Shown here: positions 50,079 through 63,734 of the stretch, in pieces
How the letters are laid out: every line of letters begins with the position of its first letter
Position numbering within the stretch: position 1 is the first letter of the stretch
Assembly (NCBI GenBank): GCA_026225945.1
Contig: JAMJFZ010000107.1
Coordinates: 63,763,501 to 63,827,500, forward strand
Source: Cricetomys ansorgei
Lineage: Eukaryota; Chordata; Mammalia; Rodentia; Nesomyidae
Length of the DNA stretch: 64,000 bases
Direction of reading: 5' to 3'
Position numbers and translations under genes: made by a program
The notes under the pieces: generated by a model
The model's input: the letters and a program-made list of their open reading frames with translations, nothing else
Databases searched by the model: none
What the model was told of the DNA's origin: nothing

Positions 50079-52779
50079 AGTTTGCCTTAAATGCATTTGT
50101 CTTATTTTAGCATGCCTCCTTAATTTCACGTAATAAAATTTTCTTATAGATCCGGAATGCTTTACCAACATTGTTGACAGCTATTGTGAATGATTATATT
50201 TTATAATGTCTCTGCGTGTCTTTCCTTGTTATATGATTGGCAAGTTTCTTTCTCTCCATTTCTTTTGTAGAGAAAGCTGTTGAATTTGCATTCTAATTTT
50301 CTCACTAACTCATGGCTGGCCTCTTACAGTTCTTTACCTTTTTATAGTTATTCCTTTTGTTACTTTTAGCATTTCTGTGAGAATGCCTGTATAAAGCCAT
50401 TTAGGTTAGGAAGGATTTAATTTGGCGCATCCTTTGATGGACATAAGCCATTACAGCAGAGAAGACATGGTCACAGGAGATTCCACGGCAGCAGAGGGAT
50501 GTGGCTGGGACTACTCACCTTCTCACAGCCCAGTGCAAGCAGAAGCAAAGAACTCACCAGAAACAGGTCCGAGCAAACCACAGGAGGCGCTGACACTGAC
50601 CCCACCTACCAAAGGCTCCACAGCCTCTCCCAAATGCCGTCAGCTGGGGGATCTAAGCATTCAAATACAAGTCCTAGTGGGGGTATTACAGCTGTAACAC
50701 TTCTCAGCAGTTTTTCAAACATAAATGCCTAACTATGTAAAGAATTGTCATCTGTGCCTCCTCCTCTAATAGCATAGCCTAACAATTACTACAACCTTCA
50801 GAGATTACCCACCCAACCTACCATCTTACCCATGTGCAGTCAGACTACAGGCAGACGAGAAACAAAAAAACAAAAAACCTTACCAAGCAAGCTTGCGCTA
50901 GACACTCCTTCACTCTGAGGAATTTTCTCTCGGTTAGCAGAACATGGGGAATTGCCTTATTTCTTCTCCATTTTCTTTCCTGACCTTCAATACTTCACAG
51001 GAGAGGTATCAACTTCTTTAATATCCAAAAGCCAAAGGGGAGAAAATCAGATTTTTAAAAATAGATGTTTCGGCAGTTTTTTTTTTTTTTTGACGTGTGT
51101 GATACCTTCCGTAAAAGCCTTTGATTTTTCTTCCAGGACGTGATTAAGAATTCCAACTCATGCATTAAGCACAGGCTGCAGTCTTAACTCAGAGATCATA
51201 AATGAGTCTGTGTCTGGTAAAGAAACTGGAAGAATTTTAATGACTGCACAAATGCCCAGTGTCTCTGTGATCCTTCAGCAGAGGATGCTCCCTTCAGGGT
51301 CCAAAATTGTCATGACTCTGTTCAACTCAAGAATTTTATTGAATAAGGTAGAACCAAGGGAATACTGGGAATTATCACTGTTTGAAGCCCTGAAAACAGT
51401 CCTGAAGAAGGGCAGGGAAAGTGAGGAAAACATTAAACATAACCCTTGATTTTAGGAAAGCAAAGTGAGGAGGAAGAGACTGTGGAAGATGAAGCAGGTG
51501 AGGCGGGGGAGGAGGAAGAACTGGGGGCAGGAGGAACAGAAGGAGAATGATGAGAGGAAGACTTCATGAGAGTCTTTAAAAATTCTTCAAGTTCTCCTGG
51601 CAGTGCCTCTCTGGAAAGCCAGCCTCTGAGCAGACAGCCTAAGACTCAGAGCACTGCCTATCTCGTCCCTCTTGTGTGTGGGTGGGTGAATGGGTGAGAG
51701 GGGAGCTTGCTACTGTCTTCTCACCTGTAGACTCCTAAGCCCCCGGCATCACCTGTGTCAGGTAGGTGTACTGAACCAACTTCCTCTCTCGCTAGAAAAT
51801 GCAATTGCTTCCCTGTCACCCAGAGCCATCGTTCAGAGGCCAGCTCTATTCCTCGTTGTCTTCTTGGCACTGAGCTACTTGGCATGCAGCGCGTCGACAG
51901 TGATGCCTTTCTAAAACAGTGAGGCAGCTTTCAGAAAGATGTAGAATCCTTCTGCTCGTTCCTGACTGTATGCTGAGCTCACAAATCTGGACATCAATTA
52001 TGTACCCCGAACCTCCATTCAGCTAAGAACTTCCATCCCCCAGATCCCTCAGTGGCATCTCTATCCACATCAGGGTGTTCTGGCTCTCATTTGCCAATGC
52101 CATCCTTGAGGTGATAAAATAGGAAGGTTTATTTTCCTTTGTTTCTGAAAATAAAATATGTCTTTTCTGTGCAGAGACAGCGTTCTTCTTGGAGTCTAAC
52201 TGATGTGAGAACAGGATCTGGCATGCCCCAGGATGAGTACCTGGCCTTGAGCTTTCTCAGATTGTAATATCCAATGCACATCATCCTTTCACATAACCTT
52301 CAAAGCCATTTTCAGAGGCAGCTTTGAAGAAAGCTTTTTCCAGAGAGGAGAAAATAGACTTAGTCAAGCGGTCAAGTGGAACTCAGTTCAAATTCAAGTC
52401 ACACTCACTCATTCTCATAAATATTACACACCGGCTCAGATTCAACTCAAACTCATGATCATCCGCTTTGCTTTTCTGTGTATTAAATTATCCCATGTGA
52501 CTAGGACCAGGGACTGCAAGTATACTGAGCAGAAAATTCAAACATGAATGCATAAAGATTTGGAGTGCGTGGGCCTCGATTCTAGCTCTGCTTTGGTTAA
52601 GAACTGTGGAAAGAGGAAGAAATGTGAGAAAGAATAAAAATGTTTGCTTGAGCTAACCGGATCTTCTGGAAAGATATAGTAACTACAACTAGGTAATCAG
52701 GAACATACAGCCCGTCCAGCTCCAGGCTCCCTCAGAATCACAAGGTCCTGTGACACATTTCAGAGTCAATGCTGGTGTC

Positions 52780-53110
52780 CTAGCTCTCTCTCCTCACTTC
52801 CTTCCCTAACCTAAACTTCTCCAGCTCACGGACTCCCCTTCCCTTTATAACCCTGCTCTTCCAGCTACCATCTCTCTCTTCTCTCTTTTGCGGGCACTTT
52901 CCTCTTCATCTCTCACCGACACCCCCCCCCTCACTGTCTGCCTGTATCCCTCCATCTTTCTGCTCTGCTCCTGCTTATCTAATGGCAGGATAATCCAACC
53001 TGCTGGCCATGCTCAGTCTACTACTCTCTCTTTCTGCTCTGGCTCTTCCAGATGTCTCTGGGAGTTTTCTCTCTCATAAATTCAATAAAAACCTTCCCCT
53101 TAACCACACC
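52780..53110 (+). mobile_element. LTR-like element
   Basis: A CT-rich region with TATA-like tttataaccc (52854-52863) followed by CT-rich sequence, AATAAA at about 53085 and a ccatggagcggtcatg end. The order resembles U3-R-U5 of a rodent ERV; the family is not assigned. Confidence 0.4.
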
Positions 53111-54392
53111 ATGGAGCGGTCATGTCATCAGTTTATACACCAACAGACTTATTTTGCCTTAATCACCTCTTTGAAACCCTGCCTTCAAACGCAGTTGCAG
53201 AGACTGAACTATTTCTAACTCTGACTTTTCCTGCATGCTTCACAGGTTTGGGTGGGTGGAGAGTCCTCACCATTTACTGTGCCCATAAGCCTGACTTTTC
53301 CAAGAACTGTTCCTGTCATGGGTCACCTGATCATCCAGATGCCAGATTCTAATGACAGAGTCAGTTGCAACCCTGACATCTACAACTGGATCCACTAATG
53401 TTACCAGAAGACACAGTGTTTCCTGTCCCATTTGGCAAGTTCTGGAGCTGCCCAGACGCACCTAAGGCATGCTGCCATCTGTCACTCATTCTTCCCTTTA
53501 AGGAAGCCATTGTCAGATTGTCACAGGCTTCACCGGTGTGTGCTCACCAAGAGAGTGTGGAGAACACTGTGATTCTTGTGGGTCTTCACTCTGCCCCTCT
53601 GCTTTCCCTGTCACCCCAGGCCTTTGGAGTTAGCTCTGCCCCTTTTCAGGGCACAGAGGGATCCCACTCCTGGTGCATCCTGGTGCCTTCCCAGAGAATG
53701 TAGACCTCTTTCTTTTCCAATGTTGTAGAGGGCATTTCTAGGTCCCTCCAGGGCCTCTAAATCTAAAAAGAGTGGGAGGGGCAGTTCTTTTTATGAAAGG
53801 ACAAATATCACTGGGACAAAGATTTATTCTAAGAGCAACAACAAAATAATATCGACAGAAGGACAGAGCAGAAAGATGAAGCAGAGTAAATAGAAGGATG
53901 GATCCTCTTGGTCTTGGAAAGGCAGGTCCTTATCTGTCACAGGAGATGAGGTTTCTCATTCTGCAGTCAGAGAGTCACAACTGAAGAAGAAAAATGGCTC
54001 TGCCATCTGGAGCCAGATAATACATGTTTTAAAATCAAAATAAATAGATATAAGGCTATTGTTACCTAATTGACTAGAATCACAAGTCAGAAATGAGAAT
54101 ATCCAAACTCTGCCTTGTCTGGGTTTATTTATTTTTGGTGCATTGTTGATTGGTTTTACAGTTATCTAGATTTTTAACTGTATTTGTCAGGTTTTTTTTT
54201 CAGAATTTTGAGATGTTATACTGTTTTTCTTTTATTTCTCATTTAATGTTAGTCATTAGGCAATTCTTAGAATTGTTACAATTCTTAGAAATCCTACAAA
54301 CCATATGTCCAATAAGAGAAGACATAGTAAATAAATCACTATTGGTTATAAAACAGTATATCTAGTGTGCTGTCACTTTCACTAAATATAAT

Positions 54393-54433
<41 letters not shown>
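54393..54433. repeat. (TG)n microsatellite
   Basis: About 20 uninterrupted TG units. Confidence 0.95.
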
Positions 54434-54436
<3 letters not shown>

Positions 54437-56049
54437 ATTCAAAATAGTGAGGAAAATCATAAAATTTAGTTTGTATTACCAGCATGCAAAGGAAAAAATT
54501 CTAATGACAAATACGTATTTAGCCACATAATTTTCTTGGTAATCATACCAGAAGCAGCAGGAGACACAGCCCAGCACTGCTGTCAGCATCTTGAGGAGTT
54601 CTGCCTTAAGGAGTCTCACTCAGATAAAGCAAGATCTTTGACTATTATAACACAGAAAATAATTTCAGGACCAGTGCATACGAAGCAGAGTTTTATTAAG
54701 AAAGGGTTTTAACATTTATTTAAGCATGGGTATTGGTGGTAACCCAGGAAAATGACAGCCATACACTAGACATGGGTATGGGTTTCTCAAGAGTCATGCA
54801 TTATGTTTTTGCAATAGCCCTATAGATGGTCTTAATAGCTTCTGAAGTCATATTGTTCAAAAGAACTATTTCTTTTTCTTTTTTCAAATGAAATCATAGA
54901 CTTACTGCAGTGGTATACTGGAGCACAGACTACTGAGATAAAACCATATGTCATAAGATTTAAAGGAGTTCTTTCTATACTAGGTTACAAGAGAGTTGAA
55001 ATATATGTTGACTGTTAACAAAATTCAGCATTTTGTTTATGAACTTCTCCAAAAATTGCAGACTTAAAGCTGAGAAAGGAGTAACGCCAAATGCAAAAGG
55101 TCACATGCACTCAGGCCTTAGGCTGATTCACGCTCTTCTATCATTCTCATTTGAAATGACTTTTAAAAATATTCTCTCCATGTAGGGGATCCTCACTGTA
55201 AATTCTGTCAATTGTATCAAAATTCTTGACTCTTAACTGGCAAGGAACTCAAGCAGACACTTGAGTGAGGGGCTCATTTCTTTCCTATGTCTCCTTAATG
55301 TTTTCTATTTCATGATAGGCGTTTAAAGAGAGTCTGAGCTACAGGATGAATGTGCCTCTCTCAGTGACAGGAAAGACACACACACAGAAAGAGAGGGGGC
55401 ATATTTGAAAAAAAAATAGTGGTATAAACTGTAACAAATGGGTTAAAATTACAGAGATAAAATAAAAATGAGTTTATAAGCAAAAAGAGCTGTGTCATAT
55501 CAGGAAGGAACAGTCTTCCCTTTGCTGGGCTCTGATAAGCAATGCAAACAACGCGTTGCCAAATTCAGCTCCCTGTGTCCAGGTCTAAACAGCCTTTGCT
55601 ATTTACAAAGCACTTCAAGTTCCAGGGAGAGAGATTCAGTGATACTTCCTCATTCCTTTACCTGTTAATCATTTTTTTTTTTCATTTGAAAACGACTGTG
55701 TTAACGGGGACAGAAGGAGTTGATATATTTCAAGGAAGGATGAAGAGTATTCCCAAATCCATGAAAAGCCCAGAGGCATTCCTCCAGTTAAAAGTCTGGA
55801 GACGGTTTTATGTAAAAGTCTCTGTCCCACTTCGTGCTCAGACTTGAATCAAGCAACCGCTGTCTCCCAGTTTGTTTTTGTAGAAGAGGCAGTCGGTGGG
55901 ACCTGGCGACCTGATAATAAAACTTTGCCCAAGCAACCAGCGTCTAGCTATAGTAAGCACTGAAATCTGTATTCAAACTCAGTTCGGAGAGAAGTTTCCT
56001 TTCTGAACACAATAAGACTGTTAAAAAAAAAAACCGTTAAAAATCAAGG

Positions 56050-56395
56050 ACATAGGCTGGAGAGATGGCTCGGTGGGTAAATGCTCTTGCCATGCAAGCA
56101 TGAGAACCCGGGTAGGAAGCACAGGACCCGAGTGAAGCTGAAGCAGAGGTTCATGGGTATAGTCTGTTCGTCTTGCAGAAAGATGGGAGGTGAAGGCAGG
56201 AGACTTGCTGGAATCCCATGGGCCCCTTTTAGAACCTCTTGATGTCTCACTGTCTCACACAAGGTGGAAGGGCAAGACTGACACGCAAGCTTTGACCTCT
56301 GACCTCCGTGTGGGCACTGCTGCATGCCTGTGTCCATGTTCACAAACATGAATGCATGCCTGCAACAGAAAACACACAAGTTTGTTTTTTAATCA
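56050..56395 (+). mobile_element. B2/B3-type SINE
   Basis: Begins ggctggagagatggctcggt-gggtaaatgctcttgcca, then tgagaacccgggtaggaagc and a tail with cctgcaacagaaaacacaca. Confidence 0.8.
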
Positions 56396-56764
56396 AGGAC
56401 AAAACAGTTACAAGAAAGTCAATACAAAAGTTGACAAATGTATCAGATCCGAAAGAGTCCCAGACAGATTCAATGTTATACTATCAAATTCAGTCAAGAG
56501 AGCTACTTATGGGTGCCTGAAAGGCTCCCAAGATAATAAAGAACCAAAGCAAAGTACTTCTTCCAGATGTGCCTACAAAGCATACTTTATGGACAGTATC
56601 AGGTTCTAAGTAGCTTCAAGGAAACCCAAGAGATTGCATGAAGACACTGTTGAGAAACTGTGGTATTCATTATGTTTCTGGGAAACACAACATTCCTAGG
56701 GTTTCCAGAGAGTTGCGATAGTAAGCCATAATCAATCAAGAGCAGAGAGAATGTGTTCTTATTC

Positions 56765-58130
56765 TCTGATACTGTGGTGGCTAAAGAGAAAACTCTATCT
56801 TAGGTCTGAGGCCAGCCCTGAGAGCAACCTGAGGCTGTTAAAATAATAACAGGCATTCCAGGAACACAAAAGTTCGTGGTTGCTGTCTCACACCTGCCGA
56901 GTACATGTCCACAAGAGTAAATTGTGGCTTCTGCCTTTTATCTCCATTCCTCTTTATTCCACACACACCTAGTTACAAGTTTCACAAATCATTTATTTTT
57001 ATAAAGGCGGGGAAGGGTAGAGCAAAGCGTCTTTTGCAATGTGGGAGCGGGAGAAGGGACAGAGTTGGAAACTAGCCGGTGTCTTTCACAGCCCTGATAG
57101 GACACTGGCATCTGCAGTGGGGCTCTGAGGAAGAGGTGGGCGAGGGTCCATGGGAGTTGAGGGACCTAAACCCAGAGCTTGCCCCCAAAGACCCTTAAAT
57201 GCAGGGGACAGGCTCAGGGGACGACGAGATGGCTTGGAGACGGAGCAGGAAATGAAAACTCAAGTTAGTGGATACAAGACGAGTGACGTCATCGTGGTGA
57301 GGGGGTAAGAGATGGAAAAGGTAGGTAAAGGGGCAGTAAAGGGTCTCCCGGAGACCCCAGGGAGAGGTGGGGGCCAGCCTGCGTGTTAATTTAATATTAA
57401 ACTGGGATGGAAATTGGAAAGGACAAAGTTATTTCAAGGGATGATTTCTTAGCCTCCCAGCCTGTACAAGAGAGGCTGAGAGCCTGGGGCTGACACCAGT
57501 CATAGCAAAGGGACTGTTGGGAGATGGGAGTCCTCTGGCCCTTGAGTAGCCAGGCAGGGAGGCCCCTCAGCCCTTCATCCCCCACCCACAGATGCCTCAA
57601 GCCATCAAAATTCCAGAGATCATTGCTGCTGAATTGGGATGTCTCCCTTATCAATCATCATCAAATGCTACCATCTCCCTCTTTTTCCTGGGCCCCTGTG
57701 TGGTGGTTTGGGGAGTGCTGGAGGATGTGAGCCCTATCCGGAATGTGATGACCACTGTCTGAATTCTGAACAGTCTTACTAATGCTTTGTAATGTCAAAC
57801 ACTATAAATACCAGGGGCCTTAAAATTAAGTTCCCCAGATTCAACTCATTCTCCTAGAGGCAGTGAGACTATAATAGGTTAATAAACTGTAATTATGCCA
57901 TCTCAAAAAAAAATCAACTCGGTTAAAATATTAGCCCTACTGTCTTGGTATCAATCTGACCCTCAACATAAATCAATGATTTGATTCATGTGATCCAGAA
58001 CCAGTGGGGGGTGTGATGGCTAAGAAAAATTCTACCTTAGGTCTGAGCCAGCCCTAGGAGCAACCCAGGGCTAAGACAATACCAGGCATTCCAGGAATGC
58101 AAAAGGTCCCAGATGTTCTCACACCTGCCT
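56765..58130 (+). repeat. Pair of direct repeat blocks about 1.25 kb apart
   Basis: 56765-56900 and 58015-58130 share ctta-ggtctgag, ccagccct, gagcaac, aggcattccaggaa and tctcacacctgcc in the same order and direction. They may be two fragments of one LTR family flanking unidentified sequence. Confidence 0.6.
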
Positions 58131-60009
58131 CTTGATATACACGGAAAATTTGGAGTTTGCTGGTTTTCTGCTTTTTTTCACACAATATAGAGATAAATTT
58201 CATCCTGTGACACATACAAGTCTTTAAGTTATGTCTTCTGGTGGGGGGTATCTTTGTATGAAGAAATGTTCCTTCTGCTGGTGGACTAAAGACACAGAGA
58301 ACATTAGACACTGAAACTAGGCCCACTACACACTAGCAGAGCATCTGTAAGAAGTTCCATGCTGAGATGGGAGGGTTTGTTAGCTGGCTACACCAGAGCA
58401 AGCAGCTTGAACAGCTCTGCTTGTAAAAATCGATATCCACAGGAGTTGTTTGTCTTTCCAAGATGTGAGATTCTTCTTACTGCCCTCCCTTGTAGGTGAC
58501 CCTGGAACTCGCCCACTACCTCTATGCTTGTACACATTCTCACGCACATCTTCGATTTCTACAATCTCTTCTAACAGGTAGAGTAAAATTCTCTGTAATT
58601 AAACCTAAATATTTAAATGTAGTAGTAGTTACTCTGTTTGTGTTTGCTTTTCTCTATCTTATAGTCAGTGCATTTTAAATGTATCTTGGAAGCAAACGTT
58701 TGTGGCAGAAGAAAATCTATATTTATTTAGTTCCCATATCTGAACATGTAGATGAAAATCTAGATAGGGCCAGGATTGTTCTGTGCACCGTATATGTCGT
58801 CCCTCCTCTAGATATCAGATCTCTCTCCTGTCATGGCTCTCTGAAGAGCAGATGGTTTCATATTTGCATCAAAGGTGACCATGTACTGGTTCTCTATACA
58901 AGATGTCCCTAGTATAGAAATGTCTCAGGTTTTTCTCAGGTCTATTCTGGGTCCCTGAGGACTCGCAGGGGAGCTGCAGTGAAGAGGGTAAGAGTCCCCT
59001 GCAGGGCAAGAGAGCCTGAGCTAAGTCTCTGTGCAGAGTGTGGGCTAACTGTATGTACAGGACTGTTATGGCCTCATCAACCAAAGGATTTCATTAAGAA
59101 GTTTCCTGTTTGAGTTTCAATAAAAACTTGGAGAGTTCAAGTCTCTTACTCAAAGTCACTGAAGATTAAGCAACATGGCTATTGCACAGCCGGTGTACTT
59201 TCCTACTGCTCTACATTGTCTATTAATGGTTCAACATTTTACAGAACTAGCTATTCTCAATATCAAGAATAATTGTGTTCTGTGCCCAGAACCCAAAAGC
59301 TGACTGATCACCTCATACGAGTTCATGCTTTATACGTTGCTACCTTTGAAACTTAATGAGAAGACTTACTCTTTTATCTATAAATAGTTGAAGTAAAGCT
59401 AATTATCAGGCATTGTACAACATAATTTACATATATGACTATGACCATAATTTAGTAAACGGATGTGGTCTCTCCAGAAAATAGTGGCTGGGAGTTCTAT
59501 TGACTTTCCGCACTGGTCTATGGCACAAAACAGGGAGGGGAACAATTGGCCCATCGAAGGCTCTGGGATGCAGACAGTTGTAAGAAGAAACAAGTTCTCA
59601 AAACTGTGGCCCATCTTGTGGTTCAGTACCGTACATTTAGTGGAAGTGCAAAAGCCCCTGTCTAAGGGTCCATTTCCTCTGACCTACACTTGACTTAAGA
59701 GCTTGCTCGAGACTGATTTCTTTATGCCCCTCATTGATGCTAGGTCCCTGCCACTCATAGCGGATGCTGAGCAAGACATTCGTTTGAGAGACAAAGAAAA
59801 CTGCTTAAATGACAAAAAAGTTGGGCACTAAAAATAGAAAATACTTATGAGACACTAGGGAAGGAATAGCCTCAATTTAAAAAAACAACACTGAAAAAAG
59901 TATTTATGTGCAGATTTTCCAGTTTTCTAATTCAGAGGGAATGAGTAGAAAATACCGTCAGAAACAATGGAAATGTGTTTGTCCATTTGTCGAGTTAAGA
60001 GTGGAATGA

Positions 60010-60160
60010 GAGCCAGACGGTGGCTGGTGCACTCCTTTAATGCCGGCCCTCGGGAGGCAGAGGCAGGAGGATCTCTGTGAGTTCGAGGCCAGCCTGATCT
60101 ACAGAGGGAGTTCCAGGACAGCCAGAGTTACACGGAGAAAGCCCATCTCAACAAAACAAG
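60010..60160 (+). mobile_element. B1 SINE
   Basis: gagccagacggtggctggtg, ggaggcagaggcaggaggat, gttcgaggccagcctgatct, gccagagttacacggagaaa. Confidence 0.93.
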
Positions 60161-60769
60161 AGTGGAATGAGAGGCAAGGAGAAAGGGAATTTATTTGTCA
60201 GAGATATATCAGGAAAAAATTGTGAAGGTGGCGAGATGGCTCAGCAGGAGCACAGACCTGAGCTGCTGCTCACAAGGGTTTCCAGGCTTCTCTTTTGGAT
60301 GTGTCTGAAGATTCCCTTCTTTCAGTCTCTCCTTGGGGTATCTCTGCAAATTCCTTCCTTTGGGTTTTACAGCCTCTCCTTAAGGTGTATCTGCAAATTC
60401 CCTCTTCTGGAGTTTTATGTGAAGACAGTGGACCCTGACTTTGTGTAAGCTCTAGAAATAGTTAAAATAATGTGCATTATTATATAATACCACCAATAAT
60501 CCAAACGTCCTATGAGAGTTGAGTACAGAAAATCATTCCTTAAGGAATATTGACATTAACTAACCTAAAGGTATTTTTGTCTCCTATTACTTTGACCAGT
60601 TTTTTAAAAACTTACTGGTCTTTGGATTGTATATTATGGTTTCTGATTTTGTGTTTTTTATGAGTTTTGTTTGTGTGTGTGTATGTGTCTCTGCATGTGT
60701 ATGAATATGCTTTCTCACTGTGCTGTTTGTTTTATTCTTGTCTATTTGTTTGTTTGCCTACTTGTTTTC

Positions 60770-60905
60770 TAAAGAGATAGAAAGAAGGCATGGTGTGGGA
60801 CTGGAGAGGCTCTGGGAGGAGGTAAGAGAGGGGAAACCATAATCAATATATTACATGAAAAAAAAATATTTTCAGTAAAAAAAATAAAATCCGAAAAAAA
60901 GAAGT
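60770..60905 (+). mobile_element. L1 3' end
   Basis: ggactggagaggctctggga, aaaccataatcaatatatta, then A-rich ends: a rodent L1 3' UTR tail. Confidence 0.55.
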
Positions 60906-61231
60906 GTGGTGTGTATATACAAGGTGACTGGAAGAAAAAACAAGTACTGAAATCTATGGTCCATCTTGGGTTCAGCACTGAGGTGCAACAACCGGTCTGA
61001 AGGTCTTTGAAGCAGAGGGGAAAAATATTGTCATACTGAGTGCACAAATTGGTCAGATTCAAGGTTAGAAGTAATAGTTCAGGATCAGCTCTGGATCATC
61101 AATTAGAATGCTTGCGTGCTGGCTGAGGATGTGAAGAAAACCGTCACACAGTAGGACAGCAAGGAAGTAGGAACAGCCCAGGAAGATTTCCCTGGTGTCA
61201 CCGAAGTCACTTTGCTATCTCTGACTCAGCA

Positions 61232-61245
61232 GCGCCATCTGCTGT
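61232..61245 (-). promoter_or_regulatory. Candidate CTCF site
   Basis: The minus strand reads acagcagatggcgc, a good match to the CTCF core, pointing toward the plus-oriented candidate at 42880. Confidence 0.4.
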
Positions 61246-62469
61246 CCTGTTTCCTCTGCTCCTGCTGGGCAAATGCATGTCCTGTTTATGTCAAAATGAC
61301 AAGGTTCCTGAAAAACAATATCTGAGAGAAAGACCTTGACTCAGGAACAGGACATAGAAGGCATGTGTTTATACCAGGAAATCGCTAACACAGGAAGTCC
61401 AGGATTTACAAAAGTCAGAGGGAATGACAGAGGACTTATGAACTACAAAACTAATGGCAGAGAGAATTATAAACTTTCAGAGCTATCAACACTACATAAT
61501 AAAATAAATATGACAAAATGAGCTATAATGAGAGTACACTAGAAACTACAAATTTCATGCAATGCATCCCTAATTCATAAGAAAAGAAAAATGCAAATAG
61601 CACTTCAATAGAATATCAATTTATGCCTATCAGCTTAGAAAATATACTTTTTTAAATATTAAGAGTACATTGACTGTTTTTCATCCCCAAACACTGGAGG
61701 AACCCAGTGAAACAACAATCATATTATAGAGACCCAACAAATCCCTGCATGTGCAGGACAGAGTGTGGATGAACTGGCTGCGATTGTGCCCTTGGGGACA
61801 CAAAGATTCCACCTCAGTCTGGTCCTCCAAGCCTATTGAGCAACTGGCTCATCCATAGTGAAGATAGCTGGCAAAGGGCTCCTGACTCCACAACACAGGA
61901 AGGGATAGAGCAGAAAATGTAAAGCCATAGCAAAATGAAGACATGGAAAGTAGAATGTGTTTTATTGTTAAAAAGGATACCCTCATTATTATCTTTATAA
62001 AAGCTTTCGTTTTGCTGGTAAGAATTCTGTTTATTGTATATTCCAGGCAGGAAGGTCTTCCAGGTCATCAGGTATCAGGAGTGGCCAGTACTACACTAAA
62101 CACTTGCTAGAGAAGAAGAGATTGAAAAAGAGATTGGGTGATACCAAGGCTTCTGGAGACATTCTATTGGGCACAGTCTCTATTATGCATGTGGAGGTTG
62201 ATGAGGTTTCTAACAGAAGCCATGAGGGATATGATGTTAATTGCAGTTTCATTTATAACATTTTCCTGAGAACCACATGTGTGAACAGCGCTGCATCTAC
62301 TCCACATCTGCCATTCCTTCAACTCCACAAATATCTGCCTCCCCAATTCATGATCTCTCCTTTACTTATAATTGTTAAATGTACACATATGCACACATGT
62401 ATATATAACCAACTGATTACATTTAACATTACTAATATGAAGATATGCCCAGGGCTAGCCATTTAGAAT

Positions 62470-63490
62470 TGAGGCAAACTACCGACAAATGGGACCTTAT
62501 AAAACTAAAAAGCCTCCCTATAGCAAAGGAAATAATCAATTCAGGAAAGAGGAAGCTCACAGAGTGGTAAAGGCTCTTTGCAAGCTATTCATCTGATAAG
62601 AAATATTATACAGCATATACCAAAAACTAAAGGAAATAAAACAGTTAAGAAAGGAACCCAATTAAAAACGAGCTCTGTGTTTGAAAGAGTTCTGAAAAGG
62701 AGAAATGAAAATGACTGAAATGAGATCAGGCATGTTCATGATATGGTCATACTATGCAGACCCAAGCCAGATCAAATCCCAGCATGGAGATGAGAACTGG
62801 GTACAAAATTCCCACCTCTGACCACAGAGGTATTGCCAATTATTAGCTGCTGGGAGGAGTCAGATTTCTCTGAGTGCATTCCCTGGTAAGTGGACCATGT
62901 TCCTGTGGAGGACCACAAATCCAAAAACATTCGAGCAATATAAATGGGTCTAGATGGGTTTAAAAAAAATACACAAAATTGGACGGGTGGACAAGTGGGT
63001 GGGTCTGGAAAGAGCTGGGAGAGGGGTGAATATTATCCAAACAAGTTAAGAGGTTGTTGGAAACTTTCAAAGAACTAATAAAAATGGCTGAGAAGTGTTC
63101 TTTAAAAGTGTTCAATGTCCTTACCACTAAGATAAGGGCAAATTAAAAGTACTCTGAGGTTTCATCTAACCCTGACTAGAACGGCTAAGATGAGGAAAAC
63201 CACTGACAGCACATATGGTGAGGGTACAGGCACAGGGGAGCCCTCACTTACTGTTGGTGAGATTGCAAACTGGCACAGGAACTACAGCAATCAGGGAATC
63301 AGGGACTCTAAGGAAATATCCATGTCACGGCTGTACACTCCTTAGCAAAGGAGTGCCCAAAGGACTCAGCATACTATCCACAAATACTTGCTCAACCATG
63401 CTCATTGCTGCTGTGTTCATAGTACCTAGGAAATGGGAACAGCCTGAATGTCCTTCAGCTGATGGATGGATAATGAAAACGTAGGACATG
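62470..63490 (+). mobile_element. L1 ORF2 3' part interrupted by another L1 tail
   Basis: 62470-62690 (gacaaatgggaccttataaa, gctattcatctgat) and 63080-63490 (atggctgagaag, ttcaatgtccttaccac, ggtgagattgcaaactggca, atgttca-like text, gatggatggataatgaaaac) are consecutive parts of L1 ORF2. Between them, about 62690-63080, is a younger L1 3' UTR ending caaagaactaataaaa. Both are dead, with frameshifts. Confidence 0.75.
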
Positions 63491-63734
63491 TTTGTTTTTT
63501 TTAGGGTGAGTCCATTTTAAATGGCAGTAGAGCTTACAGACAAGAGAAGTAGCTAGAGCAGAACCACTGAGCTACCTTCTCATTTTGTATCCAGTCTCCT
63601 GTTCATCCTTCCTGTGACTACTAAAATGTAACTGCTATTTCTTTTATAAGGAATTCATTGAAGATTCTGCACATAGTTCCAAAAATTTCTGACTAAGCCA
63701 CATAGAAAGCATCAAAGAAACTCAAAAACAGATT

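Noticed and set aside
51458..51550. Glu-rich acidic stretch that resembles a prodefensin acidic propiece
   Set aside because: It is a purine-rich gag/gaa tract without a preceding signal peptide or a following cysteine exon.
51690..51914. 74-codon frame ending with a hydrophobic segment
   Set aside because: No homology recognised, no cysteine pattern, no exon partner.
54540..54600. Minus-strand Met followed by a hydrophobic stretch with a Cys pair (MLTAVLGCVSCC)
   Set aside because: No splice donor in the right phase and no six-cysteine exon downstream on that strand; looks like chance.
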